Assembly: GCA_001632425.1 (NCBI GenBank)
Contig: KV425576.1
Span: 253,832-317,831 of the forward strand
Reading direction: 5' to 3'
DNA from: Neolentinus lepideus HHB14362 ss-1
Taxonomy: Eukaryota; Basidiomycota; Agaricomycetes; Gloeophyllales; Gloeophyllaceae
Length of the DNA stretch: 64,000 nt
This document shows, piece after piece, positions 51,247 through 61,524 of this stretch; the stretch's first letter is position 1, and every line of letters starts with the position of its first letter. A model generated the notes under the pieces. That model was not told where the DNA came from. It was given only the letters and a program-made list of their open reading frames with translations, and did no database searches. Position numbers and translations under genes: made by a program.

Positions 51247-52628
51247 TCAAAACGTTCTCTGCCTGCGTGTCACCGAGCGCAGAAGGTACTGCATCCCGTT
51301 AGAACACCGATCCATGACGATGCATCAACAACAAAGACCAACCTGGTGGCTTGCGCGTCTCGATTGCGGCTGCCGCTCGTCTTCGTCCTCCCGGTACTTC
51401 CGCTTCCTCGATCGCCCCTCCTGGTCGTTCGAGGGATCAATTGTGGGTTGACCGCGGTTGCAGTTGGATAGACCAACCACGGGACGGTTACGACTCTGAT
51501 CGGACGAACCAGCCTTATCCTCCCTGTACGGTCTATCTACCGGCTGACCTGACGGCACGTGTGGGCCACGAGTGCAGGCGAGCGGTCCTGCTTCAGGCTC
51601 ACGGCGGCTGTAGTTAGGCGTCCCAGGTTGCTCGCGGTTATAGTCCAACAGACCAGCCTCACTGCCCCTCCCGTCCGGTTCAGGCTGAGGCAGCTCGTCC
51701 GGCAACTCCCTCGTACGCATTCTTGGGGCCTTCGGCGTGTCGAGGGGGTGCGGGGACAGGGGTCGGTCGAGACGTTTAGGGCAGGGGTGGTGCATAGACA
51801 CAAGCGTGGCGGAGCGCTGGTGGTGGAGGGACTCCGGGGGACGCTCGTAGATGACTCTACGAGGGCTGTCGGGGTAGCGAACAGGCTCCCGTTCGTAGAT
51901 GACGCGGCGAAGGCTGCTGGGGGCCACTGGCCTGCGTTCGTATATGACCCGGTGTCTGTTGACAGGCGCCTCACGGCCGTAGACGATCCGATGTGAGCTG
52001 GCAGGGGCCGCTTGCTCACGCTCGTAGATCACCCGGTGCGGGCTGGCAGGGCCTACGCTCTGACGCCACCTGATAGTCGTTTCATCCCTCCGTGGCTGTT
52101 GCGGATCCTCCTCCCACACCTTCCTCCCGCGTTCGTCACACTGATACCACTGCCCTGCGCGCGCATCGAATCTCGGCCCTGGGAGGCCTTCGTGCTGCCA
52201 GCGGGGATCGTTACGGTACCAGTGCCATTCATACTCCCCATTGACCCATATACAGTAGCCCTTGTCGTAGTAGATCGTCCGGTCGCCGCGCGGGACTGCG
52301 TAATCCCCATTATTATCCCTACAGAGACGAATACCCATCAATTTCCTATCTTCGTACTCAAAAATCAAGGAAAGACTGACACAGCTTTCCTCAGATCTCC
52401 AGCTTTCGCCTTGGCCATATCCACATCGACACGTAGGCCCTTCGCCTTAGCTTTGGCGTGTGCGCTCCCGGTGTAATGCCTTTTCAGGCTCCTATGCACG
52501 GCGCAAACGAAGCGATGATAAGCGTTGGATTGGGCCAGAATCCAGCCGATGTTGCGGCAGCGCCATTCGTGGTACTCGGCGTACTGTGCAAAGACGAAGC
52601 CTTGGGTACCCACGGGGGTTATAGCCAT
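51247..52628 (-). CDS. uncharacterised repeat protein with RVIYERE tandem repeats
   Basis: Not recognised. The first exon starts MAITPVGTQGFVFAQYAEYH at 52628 (the frame upstream begins with TTG only) and ends ...RKAV with a GTCAGT donor; the acceptor TCTGTAG joins DNNGDYAVPRGDRTIYYDKG, a 62-nt intron in frame. The middle is Trp/Tyr-rich (WVNGEYEWHWYRNDPRW; GQWYQCDERGRKVWEEDP). Then come five copies of a 13-16 residue repeat with core HRVIYERE, followed by a looser repeat with core NRxQP or TRGP, and a basic end KRKYREDEDERQPQSRR. A last intron may add YLLRSVTRRQRTF; otherwise it stops VGLCC at 51325. Overall a lineage-restricted protein is likely. Function unknown. Confidence 0.5.
51830..52050 (-). 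repeat. tandem coding repeat, HRVIYERE unit
   Basis: Five tandem copies of 39-48 nt, translated cores HRVIYERE, HRIVYGRE, HRVIYERR, RRVIYERE and RRVIYERP. DNA similarity between copies is still visible (plus-strand CGTTCGTAGATGAC-like strings). Confidence 0.7.
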
Positions 52629-53301
52629 TGTCAAATAAGAGAGGATGAGATAGAGACGGGGGGTGGCGAATTATTCTATGCAAGCAGAGAAAGGTTTAGA
52701 GTAGATGGAATAGAAAAGCGATTGGGTATGTTGATAGAGTGGCGCCACAGAGATTACTGAATAAAGTGTGTATGATAGTCGTAGATTGCGGACCAGAGAG
52801 CTCTAGGAGAGAAGATAAGACCAGGCCTGGAAGAAATCCAAGTCTAGCACGCCCTGCGTGCGTCGTCAGCCAAATCAATATAATGAAAGGGGGTAGGGGA
52901 GCCAGTCGCCCTCCATCCACTTATAAGTGATCCCAAGCCGAACGTCCTGGTACCAGGACATCTAGCTAGTGCGCAGAAAACAAAAACAAGAAAATCAGAG
53001 ACGGAAGTCTTTATTGTGATATCGGCAAGGAAGACTCGCTAGCGGTGATGGAGGGTGATGTCTCTCACTCTTGTAGGTCCCCACTCTGCCTTGAGCACAA
53101 GGGCCAGCGCCAAAACCACATAATTGGTATGCGTCGCCGTATGTTCGAAAGTCCTGGTTGCCAACGCTGTAGCAGAGGGCCTTGTATTATTGTCTCCGAC
53201 GCGGAGAGCAAGACGTACGGCATCTCCCGAATCGTGATCATACCAAAGCACGTGATCGCGACGCTCATTTTGGCAGAAGTACAAGGCCTCTGCAAGGTAC
53301 G
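52629..53301. other. intergenic region in front of RPA12 with an unexplained minus-strand open frame
   Basis: Holds the promoters of the repeat protein and of RPA12. A minus-strand frame ending at the TAG at 53039 is followed by a TTTATT (AATAAA on the minus strand) at 53010-53015. See the findings. Nothing else was recognised. Confidence 0.4.
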
Positions 53302-53950
53302 ATGCCTCGTCTGGCGGAAAAGATAGGTTCGTGTCCCTCGCAGCTGCCGTTGCATGCAAAGAGCTTGATTGGCATGCGAAATAGGGTCGCTGCTGTTCTG
53401 CCCTGACTGCGGGACGTTGCTCAATCTGCCGAGGGACAATGAGACAGTCGTGGTGTGTGAGCAGTGTGGCCATGAGGAGCCCGCGAGCTGTGAGCGCTTT
53501 CGCGACTTTGCTGGAGTAGGAGCTGAACGATTTGTAGCATATGAGAATATTGTGATCACCACTCGGTCGCATCCCGACGCGTTCCCGTCCGCGCTGAGGC
53601 AGAAAGGGAAGACGCAGACCAAGGTGCACGAAGGCGACGAAGCCTTATTAAAGGTGTGTCGCATGTTCACGGCTCATACCGCAGTTAAACTGAGATTTAC
53701 GCTTTTACAAGGTTACGGAGAAGTGCCCCGAGTGCGGACATATGGAAGCATACTCGAAAGAGATGCAGGTGTGTTTCTGCCAATTGACTTTCCCATGTTC
53801 CTGAACGAACCCTATATTAGCTTCGAAGTGCCGACGAAGGCTCTACAATCTTGTATACGGTATGTCTCTTCCTATAGCACTCTGTCGGTGGTACACTAAC
53901 TTTGACTACAGTGCGTCGACTGCAAGCATGGCTGGCGTGTCAACAACTAG
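53302..53950 (+). CDS. RPA12: RNA polymerase I subunit RPA12 (A12.2)
   Basis: Small zinc-ribbon subunit of RNA polymerase I, giving RNA cleavage and termination functions like TFIIS. The first exon is 25 nt (53302-53326, MPRLAEKI); its intron ends at AAATAG (53384), which gives MPRLAEKIGSLLFCPDCGTL. The frame cannot begin further downstream because a TGA precedes the TTG at 53369. N-terminal ribbon: CPDC...CEQC (about residues 14-41). C-terminal ribbon: VTEKCPECGHMEAYSKEMQ, then LRSADEGSTILYTCVDCKHG with the catalytic acidic pair in SADEGST. It ends WRVNN. Five exons. It converges with OST5 (87 bp between stops). Confidence 0.92.
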
Positions 53951-54037
53951 GGCATGGCCTGCGCATTGCATGGCTACCACGCCGGCGCGAGCATATCATT
54001 TCCGTGCATTAGATTTCTGCGGCTTCGAGCAGCCATG

Positions 54038-54391
54038 CTACACGTAAACGCCTACGCTGTTGAAGAGCGCCACGACACCGAAGCCGCCAAGGATGCTCGC
54101 GAGCGTGGCAATGAGGGTTTCATGGACAGGGAGGACGGTCTTTGGAAGGCTATAAAGAGACATGAGTTTTTGAATACCCCGGCTGCGGTGACGAGAGAAC
54201 ACGTACGTAGAAAAGTAGAACGCGAGGGCAAATGTACCGCTGAGCAGGACGAATGCGAGATAGGGGAGCAGCCCGACGGAAATGTAGGGAGAGAAGGGGG
54301 TTGCAGACTTGTAGAGGGTCTAGAGAAAAGTCAGAAAGTGTACTAGTCAATGGCATAGAGGGCATACTTGTATGGCAGAGTAGTCAGACAT
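54038..54391 (-). CDS. OST5: oligosaccharyltransferase small subunit Ost5 (TMEM258-like)
   Basis: Small subunit of the ER oligosaccharyltransferase complex. Three exons were joined by frame: MSDYSAIQ | TLYKSATPFSPYISVGLLPY ...FYFST | LPKTVLPVHETLIATLASIL and GGFGVVALFNSVGVYV. Two transmembrane helices are clear (YLAFVLLSGTFALAFYF and ASILGGFGVVALFNSVGVY). The final LGGFGVVxLFxSVGVYV is the family hallmark shared with human TMEM258. The introns use GTATGC and GTACGT donors with CTAG and ATAG acceptors. Divergent from YOP1. Confidence 0.88.
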
Positions 54392-54640
54392 GGCTGCAAA
54401 GGTGGCTGCAAAGGCAAGGGCCGCTTAGGCTGACGTAGGCAGGCCCCAAACACGTGTAAACTGAACCCATATCAACCCGCCGCTGCCCGCCTTTTCTCTT
54501 CACCTCTCTCCCACACGACCAGTAGCCCTTGTTCTATACGACGACAATTTCTCTGTCAATGTCAGTCCTCGATGTTCTCTGGTTTGTTGGAGAGGTGCAT
54601 CAACTGTTAACCGTGTTTTTTGCTCGCCACGTATACGCAG

Positions 54641-55323
54641 ATGTCAGCCAGCGTAAAGCAGCATCCTGCCTTCGTGCAGGCGCAAAACAAAGTCAGCTAC
54701 TATGTATCCCAGCTCGACAAGGAGGTCAGTGGCCAACGCTCCAAGCGCTGGTAGCGAAAGGAGGACGCTGACACGCCCTTTATTGTGGGTCTGGTAGCTC
54801 ACGAAATATCCCGCTTTGAACACGTTCGAGCAACGCACCCAAGTCCCTAAAACATACGCCTTCCTCGGCGCCGTTGGCGTCATTGGTCTCTTCCACATGT
54901 TCAACGCCCTCGCGTCTCCGACCTCGAACCTCGTCGGCTGGGCCCTCCCTGCCTACTTCTCCTTCCGCGCTCTCGAGACCCCCGGGCCTCAGGACGACAC
55001 CCAGTGGCTCACCTACTGGGTCGTCTTTGGGTTCTTCAACTTCCTGGAGTCGTTCGCCCTCCGCATCGTTCTTTACTACTTCCCTTGGTATTTCGCGTTC
55101 AAGACCCTCTTCACGCTCTGGCTCCAGCTCCCGGCCTTCCGCGTAAGTACTTGCTGCGATGACGTCATTCGGGGTGTGTAGGGCTGACGATGCCTCGATC
55201 CTGCAGGGTGCCCAACTTATCTATCACTCCGTGTTGAAGCCCGCTTTCGCCAATGTCAGCTCGCGCGCCGTTTCTGCGACTACGAACTCACAGCCCGAGA
55301 GTACAGGCTATGCGGCCGAATAA
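54641..55323 (+). CDS. YOP1: ER membrane-shaping protein Yop1 (DP1/REEP family)
   Basis: Hairpin membrane protein that curves ER tubules. Start MSASVKQHPAFVQAQNKVSY directly after an acceptor-like ACGCAG, so a 5' UTR intron is likely. The TB2/DP1 domain covers YAFLGAVGVIGLFHMFN, the conserved SFRALETPGPQDDTQWLTYW, VVFGFFNFLESFALRIVLYY and FPWYFAFKTLFTLWLQLPAF. After an intron the tail reads RGAQLIYHSVLKPAFANVSS. Three coding exons; complete length of about 170 residues is normal. Confidence 0.93.
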
Positions 55324-56334
55324 ATGAGTGCATCTGTCGAGTCGATCGGTTGAATCCCGTTGTCGCACTTTCACTTTCCTGGCGGCGACTGGAGGGTGTC
55401 AATAGAGCTCTGTTTGGCTTGAATGCGTCTCATTTCTTTTTGGCGTCCCGAATTGATCATGCTCGCGAACTTCCTTTCCCCGTAGCGTCTTATTATTTGT
55501 ATATTCTAAGAACGATTCGTAACGACTGATGACCTGATAATATATGACGCCCGTTCGTCCATTATCTTTCTGATATGTATATCAGTGCCTGTTCACCCAG
55601 GCTCTACGCCACAGCCATTTCGGGGTACAACGCGGTGGCAACATCAACCGAGAACAGTCAAGAACTTACCGAACATGAATCTGGAATGGAGCTAGCCTTG
55701 AATGGTGAATGAGCGCTGTTGAGTTGTTGAATAGGGCTATTGATAGCAAGGTTCTCGGTGCAAGCTTGTTGAGTCTCTCCCAGGGCGGCGTCGGGGTGGT
55801 TGGACCTCCCGCAGGGGGGCTGTTCGAGGATGGCTCATCGGCGATAGCAGGTAGGGTGTGTCCAGTACCACAACATATGGTAGATCGCAGAGAGTAGATT
55901 CGGGACCGCAAGCGACGAATTTGAATGTTGACCAGGCACGGCAACGGACGTCGTCGTGTTCTTCTCGGAATTCAACAAGGTTTGCGAAAATGAAGAATCA
56001 GCACGCGACCACATGAGCAAAGGACCCTCGAAAGGAACTGGTTGTTATCCATCTGGAAAGCAGACGAGATAGGCAAAGCAAGCACAGCATGGGATAGAGT
56101 CTTAAATATGGCGCTAGTGTTTGCGAACATGCGGTGTCAATTTCACGAGAGAAAGGGAGAAACAGAAAACATTTCGGCCGCACGCGAAGGAATGATGGGC
56201 GATAAGTGAAACGGGACTTGCCACAGCTCCGTTACCGACGTATCAACCCGCTCGCTTATAATGCCGCTACCTGCGCCCGCCACCATCAGCTGCTCTCTAT
56301 CCGTTCCTGCGCACTGCGCTCTCTCTCGCCCACC
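55324..56334. other. 1-kb region between YOP1 and the UNC93-like gene
   Basis: Includes a possible short minus-strand gene listed separately and the promoter of the transporter gene. No repeat or RNA gene was recognised. Confidence 0.4.
55582..56052 (-). CDS. possible small hypothetical protein
   Basis: Not recognised. An ATG at 56052 follows a TTTCCAG acceptor-like string; the exons MDNNQFLSR, NTTTSVAVPGQHSNSSLAVP (to YHML), PPAGGPTTPTPPWERLNKLA (to FQIHV) and RAWVNRH join in frame through three introns of 50-70 nt, the first with a weak GTCCTT donor. No domain is seen. The fit of three successive splice pairs to one open frame is the only support. Confidence 0.3.
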
Positions 56335-58166
56335 ATGTCTGACAACGCTCAGGAAAAGGGCTATGTCGGCAGCGACAGCGGCGAGGGCTCCTCCAGGGCC
56401 GTTGCCTCCCCGGAGCTCCTCTACCAGCGCCCGACTGGCTTGAAGGGCTTCTACTACAACTCGTATACCCAGGTCGCCTTGCTCGGTTTCGTGTGTTTCA
56501 TGTGTCCCGGTCTGTTCAACTCTCTGAACGGCCTCGGAGGTGGGGGTCAGCTCGACCCGACGACCAGCGCCAACGCCAACTCGGCGCTGTACGCGACTTT
56601 CGCGGCCTGCGCGTTCTTTGCTGGGTGAGTATGTCTTGCATCACAAATTCGACGCAACTGACGCGCCTGTAGCTCCATTAACAATGTACTCGGCCCCCGG
56701 CTCACCCTCCTCCTCGGTAGTGGCGGCTACACGCTTTACATCGGCTCCTACCTGTAAGTATATGCGTGTATCATACTGGGCTGTGCATTGGATATCTTTT
56801 CAGCGCTTTGAACATTCACCCCAACGCAAAGGGTTTCGTGATCGCAGCCGGTGCCATCCTCGGCATCTGCGCCGGTATGCTCTGGACGGCCCAAGGCTCG
56901 CTCATGTTAGCCTACCCGACCGAGGCGCAGAAAGGAGTCTTTATCGGTATCTTCTGGGCGATATTTAACCTCGGCGGCGTCATCGGTGCGTCCGTCTCCC
57001 TCGGCCAAAACTTCCACTCCACGGGCAATCAGGTCGGGAATGGGACGTACATCGGCTTCCTCGTCCTCACACTTATTGGCACTGTCATTCCCATGCTCAT
57101 GGCCGATCCACACAAGATGATCCGCAGTGATGGGACGAAGGTCACTACGCCCCGACATCCATCCTGGAGGACCGAGATCTACGCGCTCTGGGTCGCCCTC
57201 CGCACGGATCCCTTCATCATCCTGCTCTTCCCCATGTTCCTGGCTAGCAACTGGTTCTACACATGGCGTACGTAGTCTTAGAGCTTCACCGTTCTCGGTC
57301 TGAGAAACGTACTGCTGCACAGAATTCAACGACTACAATGGTGCCCTATTCAACATTCGCACTCGTTCCCTCAACAATCTTGTTTACTGGCTTTCACAAA
57401 TCCTCGGTTCCCTCTCGATCGGCATCCTTCTCGACAGGCAGCATATTACTCGGCGCGTCCGTGCGTTCACCGGATGGGCGATCCTCTTCGTTATGGTCTT
57501 CGTCGTCCACATCTGGGCATACTTCTACCAGAAGTGCGCATGGTTTGGCCAGTTGCGTCTGACTGTTTCTAACTTGCACATGTTAGGGACTACACACGCG
57601 CCTCGATCAAGGCTGAGGGCGACAGCAAGATGGACATTGGTGATCACGGATACCCCGCCAAAATCTGGCTCTACATCTTCTGCGGGCTGCTCGATGCTAT
57701 GTGGCAGACGACGGCATACTGGCTGATGGGCGCCATGTCGAACGATCCGGCCAAGCTGGCTCATTTCACTGGTTTCTGTAGGTCTTTACATGTTCGTTGC
57801 AGAGTGATGGCTCATTACCATTGGTTTTGATAGACAAGTCTATTCAGAGCGCCGGCGCTGCTGGCATCTGGCGAGGAGACGCTGTTGATTTACCGTGAGT
57901 TTACACCGAGAAGGTGAATGTTGGTGCTCAATCATGATTCTTGCAGATACATGAACATCTTCGTCTCCACCTGGGTTCTCCTTGTTGCGGGTCTCGTTTT
58001 TGCATTACCCATGATCCACATGCGTGTGAAGGACCACACGGAGCTCGTGGATGAGGCTCTGTAAGTGTCATCATCTTCTACCCTGATCTAATCCCGCTTA
58101 CTAGGTTTCCGCAGAGCACGGATGGACGAGACCGGGCACATCCATCCACTGGAAAAGGAGTCATGA
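56335..58166 (+). CDS. UNC93-like major facilitator transporter
   Basis: Polytopic membrane protein of the UNC93-like branch of the major facilitator superfamily, widespread in fungi with unknown substrate. Start MSDNAQEKGYVGSDSGEGSS (CACCATG). Characteristic segments: YYNSYTQVALLGFVCFMCPG, LFNSLNGLGGGGQLD, GMLWTAQGSLMLAYPTEAQK, GVFIGIFWAIFNLGGVIGA, then NWFYTWQFNDYNGALFNIRT across an intron, and WQTTAYWLMGAMSNDP. About eleven hydrophobic helices are visible. It ends RMDETGHIHPLEKES. Six or seven introns. Converges on DBF2 (265 bp). Confidence 0.88.
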
Positions 58167-58431
58167 TGTACTCTGATTGTAAGCCATCTTGTTCTCACGA
58201 CCACTCATGTTCTGTATGTCGTCGTCGCTGTCGGGATCTGTTGTGTTAGCTACATCTGTGTCGATTAATCGTTAATATAGTCTTGGACCACACTCTATTT
58301 ATTCATCGATTCGCTCGTTATACATGTGACTGTTGCGAAGTACTAAGGACCCATTACGCCGGTATAATGTCCATGATTAGGGTATACTGTGGCAAAATAA
58401 AACATAAGGCTGTTCGACAAAAGAAGTGTGA

Positions 58432-60466
58432 TTAGAAAATAGTAGCCATCGCGTCGCTGTCATCGTAACCCCCCATAGCGTTGAATGCCTTGACACCAGG
58501 CCCGTTCTTGCCAAAGGTGAAGCCAACCCAGACTCCTCGACCGAAACCATCGTCCTTCTCGCGCACTTTCTCGACATTCGCCTGCTTCTCGCGGACCTCA
58601 GCGTACTTGGCCATGTCCTCGGGCGAGGTGAAGTCGTCGTAGTAACCGGTGTCGATCTCGGAGTCCAGCGCGGGAACGAAGGGAGCCTGTACGGCGCGAA
58701 GGTCGTTCCATTTGACACCTTCGAAGAAAGGGTGCTCAGCGAGCTGGGCAAGGTTGGAGATGCGCACGCTTGAGTGGGCGATCAGGCTGAACAAGCGAGG
58801 AGGTCAGCCGGTGTATGACAGGGAACTTGGGAGGAGACGTACCTTGTAACCGCATCCCACGCAACATCCGTCAAATTAAAAATCAAATCCTCTGGTTTAT
58901 CGTACTCGGGCCTCCTCAGCACTTTAGTCCAGTTTTTCAAGTTCGTCCACGTCTCCTGCGGGCTCGCGCCGCTGAAGGGCGGGAAGCCCGCGAGGAATTC
59001 GAAGAAGATGCATCCAAGGGACCAGTAGTCAACCGAATAGGAGTAGGGTTTGCCGCGGAGGACCTCAGGTGCCATGTAATCCGGAGAGCCGACGATAGAG
59101 TCGGCGTATCGCGGGTCTTCGTGACGGATGGAGCGGTAGATTGAGCGTCGCTCAATGGTGGAGCGATGTATTACGTCGTTGTCTTTGACTTGATCTAGCT
59201 GTGGATGCATTTATCAGGACGTAGACGTCCGCAAGTGACCAAAAGGGCAGTTTACCTTGACCTTGAGCGATTCGATACGCCGCGGGTTCAGAGCACCAGT
59301 GGCGAGACCGAAGTCGGTCAGCTTAACGTGACCTGTGCCATCAACGAGGAAATTCTATGGAGACGTGGTCAGGGTTAGTAGTGAACGGGACACTTATTAT
59401 GCACGTACTTCAGGTTTGAGATCTCGGTGAATGTAGCCCAGCTTATGTAGTTCATTGACCGCTACGAACATCTCGCTAATGTAGAACCGGGCGTGCTCTT
59501 CCTTCAGAACTCCAGAGTTGTTCAATAGGGTACGGAAGTCACCGCCAGGGACATATTCCATTGCAAGATAAACAAAGGTCGGATCCTGGAAAGCATATAG
59601 AAGTCGAACCAGCCATGGTGTTTTTGTCGCAGTGAGTATATCTCGCTCGACAAGAACGTGCCGGATCTATCGAAGATGAAGCCATGCTAGAGAACGGGGC
59701 GGTTAGAACATACCTCATCCATTTTGTGCAGAGTTCTCTTCCGCATCTTCTTCAATGCACAGACTTCACCGGTCTCCTGTTTTCTCGCAAGGTAGACCTC
59801 TCCATATCCGCCTTGGCCGACTTGAGCGATAATATGGAATTGATCCACTTTTAGCTTCGTACGCCGCTTCCTGAGAAGAACGCGTTCCCGACCACAGTAG
59901 GACTTGAATTCTTTCGCGTATTCTGAGGAACTGAGATGTCGAGAGGAAGTATCCGCATCAAAGTTCGTTCGCCTATCCTTTCTTCCGGAAATGTATCCTA
60001 GGAGCTGGAAATAGTAGTCCAAGAAGTCTGCATCATATCGACGTCAGTAACTTTGGACGCTGCAGATACCTTGCATGGTGCAGAACGATGGTGCGAGGGA
60101 AAGCATAATGCACTCACATAGCTGCGCAACCGTTGACTTTCGTCGCACTTCCGGGGTATCAAGCAACTCCCTTTCCCACAACTGGAACCCCGGCTGCTTC
60201 ATGGTCGTCCCGCCTCTCGCAGTCTCCATATGAATGTCATTGCCTATAGTCATAGCCTTTGCAGTGTCCATATGGATATCATTGGACATTGTGAAGCCCT
60301 TGGCCGTGTTCATGTGAACGTCGCGATAGAACGGATGATTGTTTTCTTTCTGGTCAGGCAGGCCAGAAATGTCCGTTCGCACGTCGGGCAATTCCAGAGC
60401 CGATTTCTTGACGGGCGACGAGGGTCCTGGCGCGGGCGACATCTGTTTAGCGCGGTTGGCTAGCAT
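58432..60466 (-). CDS. DBF2: NDR-family protein kinase Dbf2/Sid2
   Basis: AGC-type kinase of the mitotic exit / septation network. Start MLANRAKQMSPAPGPSSPVK. Residues 49-90 contain three 14-residue repeats. The Mob1-binding region includes DFLDYYFQLLGYIS and KSYCGRERVLLRKRRTKLK. Kinase: GQGGYGEVYLA, ALKKMRKRTLHK (catalytic Lys), AMEYVPGGDFRTLL, YIHRDLKPENFLVDG, TDFGLATG, a long activation-segment insert (LKVKLDQVKDNDVIHRSTIE) as in NDR kinases, ADSIVGSPDYMAPEVLRGK, and the hydrophobic motif VGFTFG with its phosphorylatable Thr. Exons with about six introns. All catalytic residues are present. Divergent from SPC25 (164 bp). Confidence 0.92.
60197..60322 (-). repeat. DBF2: three 14-residue coding repeats in the kinase N-terminus
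   Basis: Residues 49-62, 63-76 and 77-90: DVHMNTAKGFTMSN, DIHMDTAKAMTIGN, DIHMETARGGTTMK. The period is exactly 42 nt and the core D(V/I)HMxTA(K/R) is invariant. Confidence 0.85.
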
Positions 60467-60630
60467 AGATAGATGGAGTTAGGCCGATGTGGTAGGTGGA
60501 AAGGACCGTACATACCCATGAACAACAGGGACGCACGTGTAGACGCGATCACGTGCAGTCAGCTGGCTTCTTCAGGCTTCTTCCCTGCCACATCTTTTGG
60601 TTCTCTTTCGAGTTACACACACTCTGCGAC

Positions 60631-61524
60631 ATGGACGCCTCTCGCCTCAATCTTGCTGGTATTCTCGCCTCCCAGAATCCCAGCTTTGACCTTAACATCG
60701 AAGCCTACGACATCTCTACTTCCAACTTCCTCCAGGCAGTATCGAATTATGGCGACCGCGCGGTCAAGGAGATCACCAACCGCAAGAACGCTTACGTCGT
60801 GGAGAAGAAGCGGATAGCGGATAAGACGAAACTGATTGAGGCTGAGATTACGGACTGCAAGAACAGGGAGATCGAACTGTTGGAGCGTGAGTGACGTGTC
60901 TCTCAGTTGCCTCTCTCCACTCAGTGCATGCGCGGCGTAGAACTCGAGAAGGAGCGGCAAGAAACGAAGGAGGTTGAATCTTCCGCATCAGCGCTACGCA
61001 AACAGCTGGTCTCTATTCGGCAGAAGTGTGAGTCCATCGATGTGGAGCTGGAGCAGTATCGCGCTGTTACCGCCAACCTACGCCGAGGTCCGCGAACTTG
61101 TGTTACGGGCTGTCCGAAGTGGCTGATCTGCAGCAGAAAAAGCAAAAGAGCAGTCTGTCTTGGAAAATCATGCTGCTGGGCTGGCGCCTGAGCTCGGGGC
61201 ATGCGAGGACAGGCTGCAATGCGTGATCGAGGGCATCGACCGCGACCGCCTGCTGTTCCGCTTTGCCGCGATAGATAAGATGGCGCCAGACCGTGAATAC
61301 AGTTTTGTCCTGGATGTCTCAGGGAAGCTGTATAAAGGTGAGTCGTTGTCGTTGCACTGTCCCGAACTCCATTCTAATCAGCCATAGTTATCACGACAAC
61401 ACCTCTACTACCGACGTTACCAATCTTGTTGGACAAACTTAATGAAACAAGAGATGTCTATAAATTTATAGCCAGGGTGAGGAGAGCATTTCGTGATATG
61501 TCGGAGAATATACCCGGTGTTTAA
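60631..61524 (+). CDS. SPC25: kinetochore Ndc80-complex subunit Spc25
   Basis: Component of the Ndc80 complex linking kinetochores to microtubules. Start MDASRLNLAGILASQNPSFD. A long coiled coil follows (AVKEITNRKNAYVVEKKRIA; LEKERQETKEVESSASALRK). The C-terminal globular RWD-type domain reads LLFRFAAIDKMAPDREYSFV, LDVSGKLYKVITTTPLLP, then LDKLNETRDVYKFIARVRRA. Introns resolved by frame: GAGC|GTGAGT...GGCGTAG|AACTCGAG (LLEQLEKER), GCCGAG|GTCCGC...CTGCAG|CAGAAAAA (LRRAEKAKEQ), and a last one before VITTT. The spliced chain is about 215 residues, normal for the family. Confidence 0.85.

Noticed and set aside
53369..53899. RPA12 starting at 53369
   Set aside because: That codon is TTG and is preceded by an in-frame TGA; the 25-nt upstream exon gives an ATG and the conserved KIGSLLFC start.
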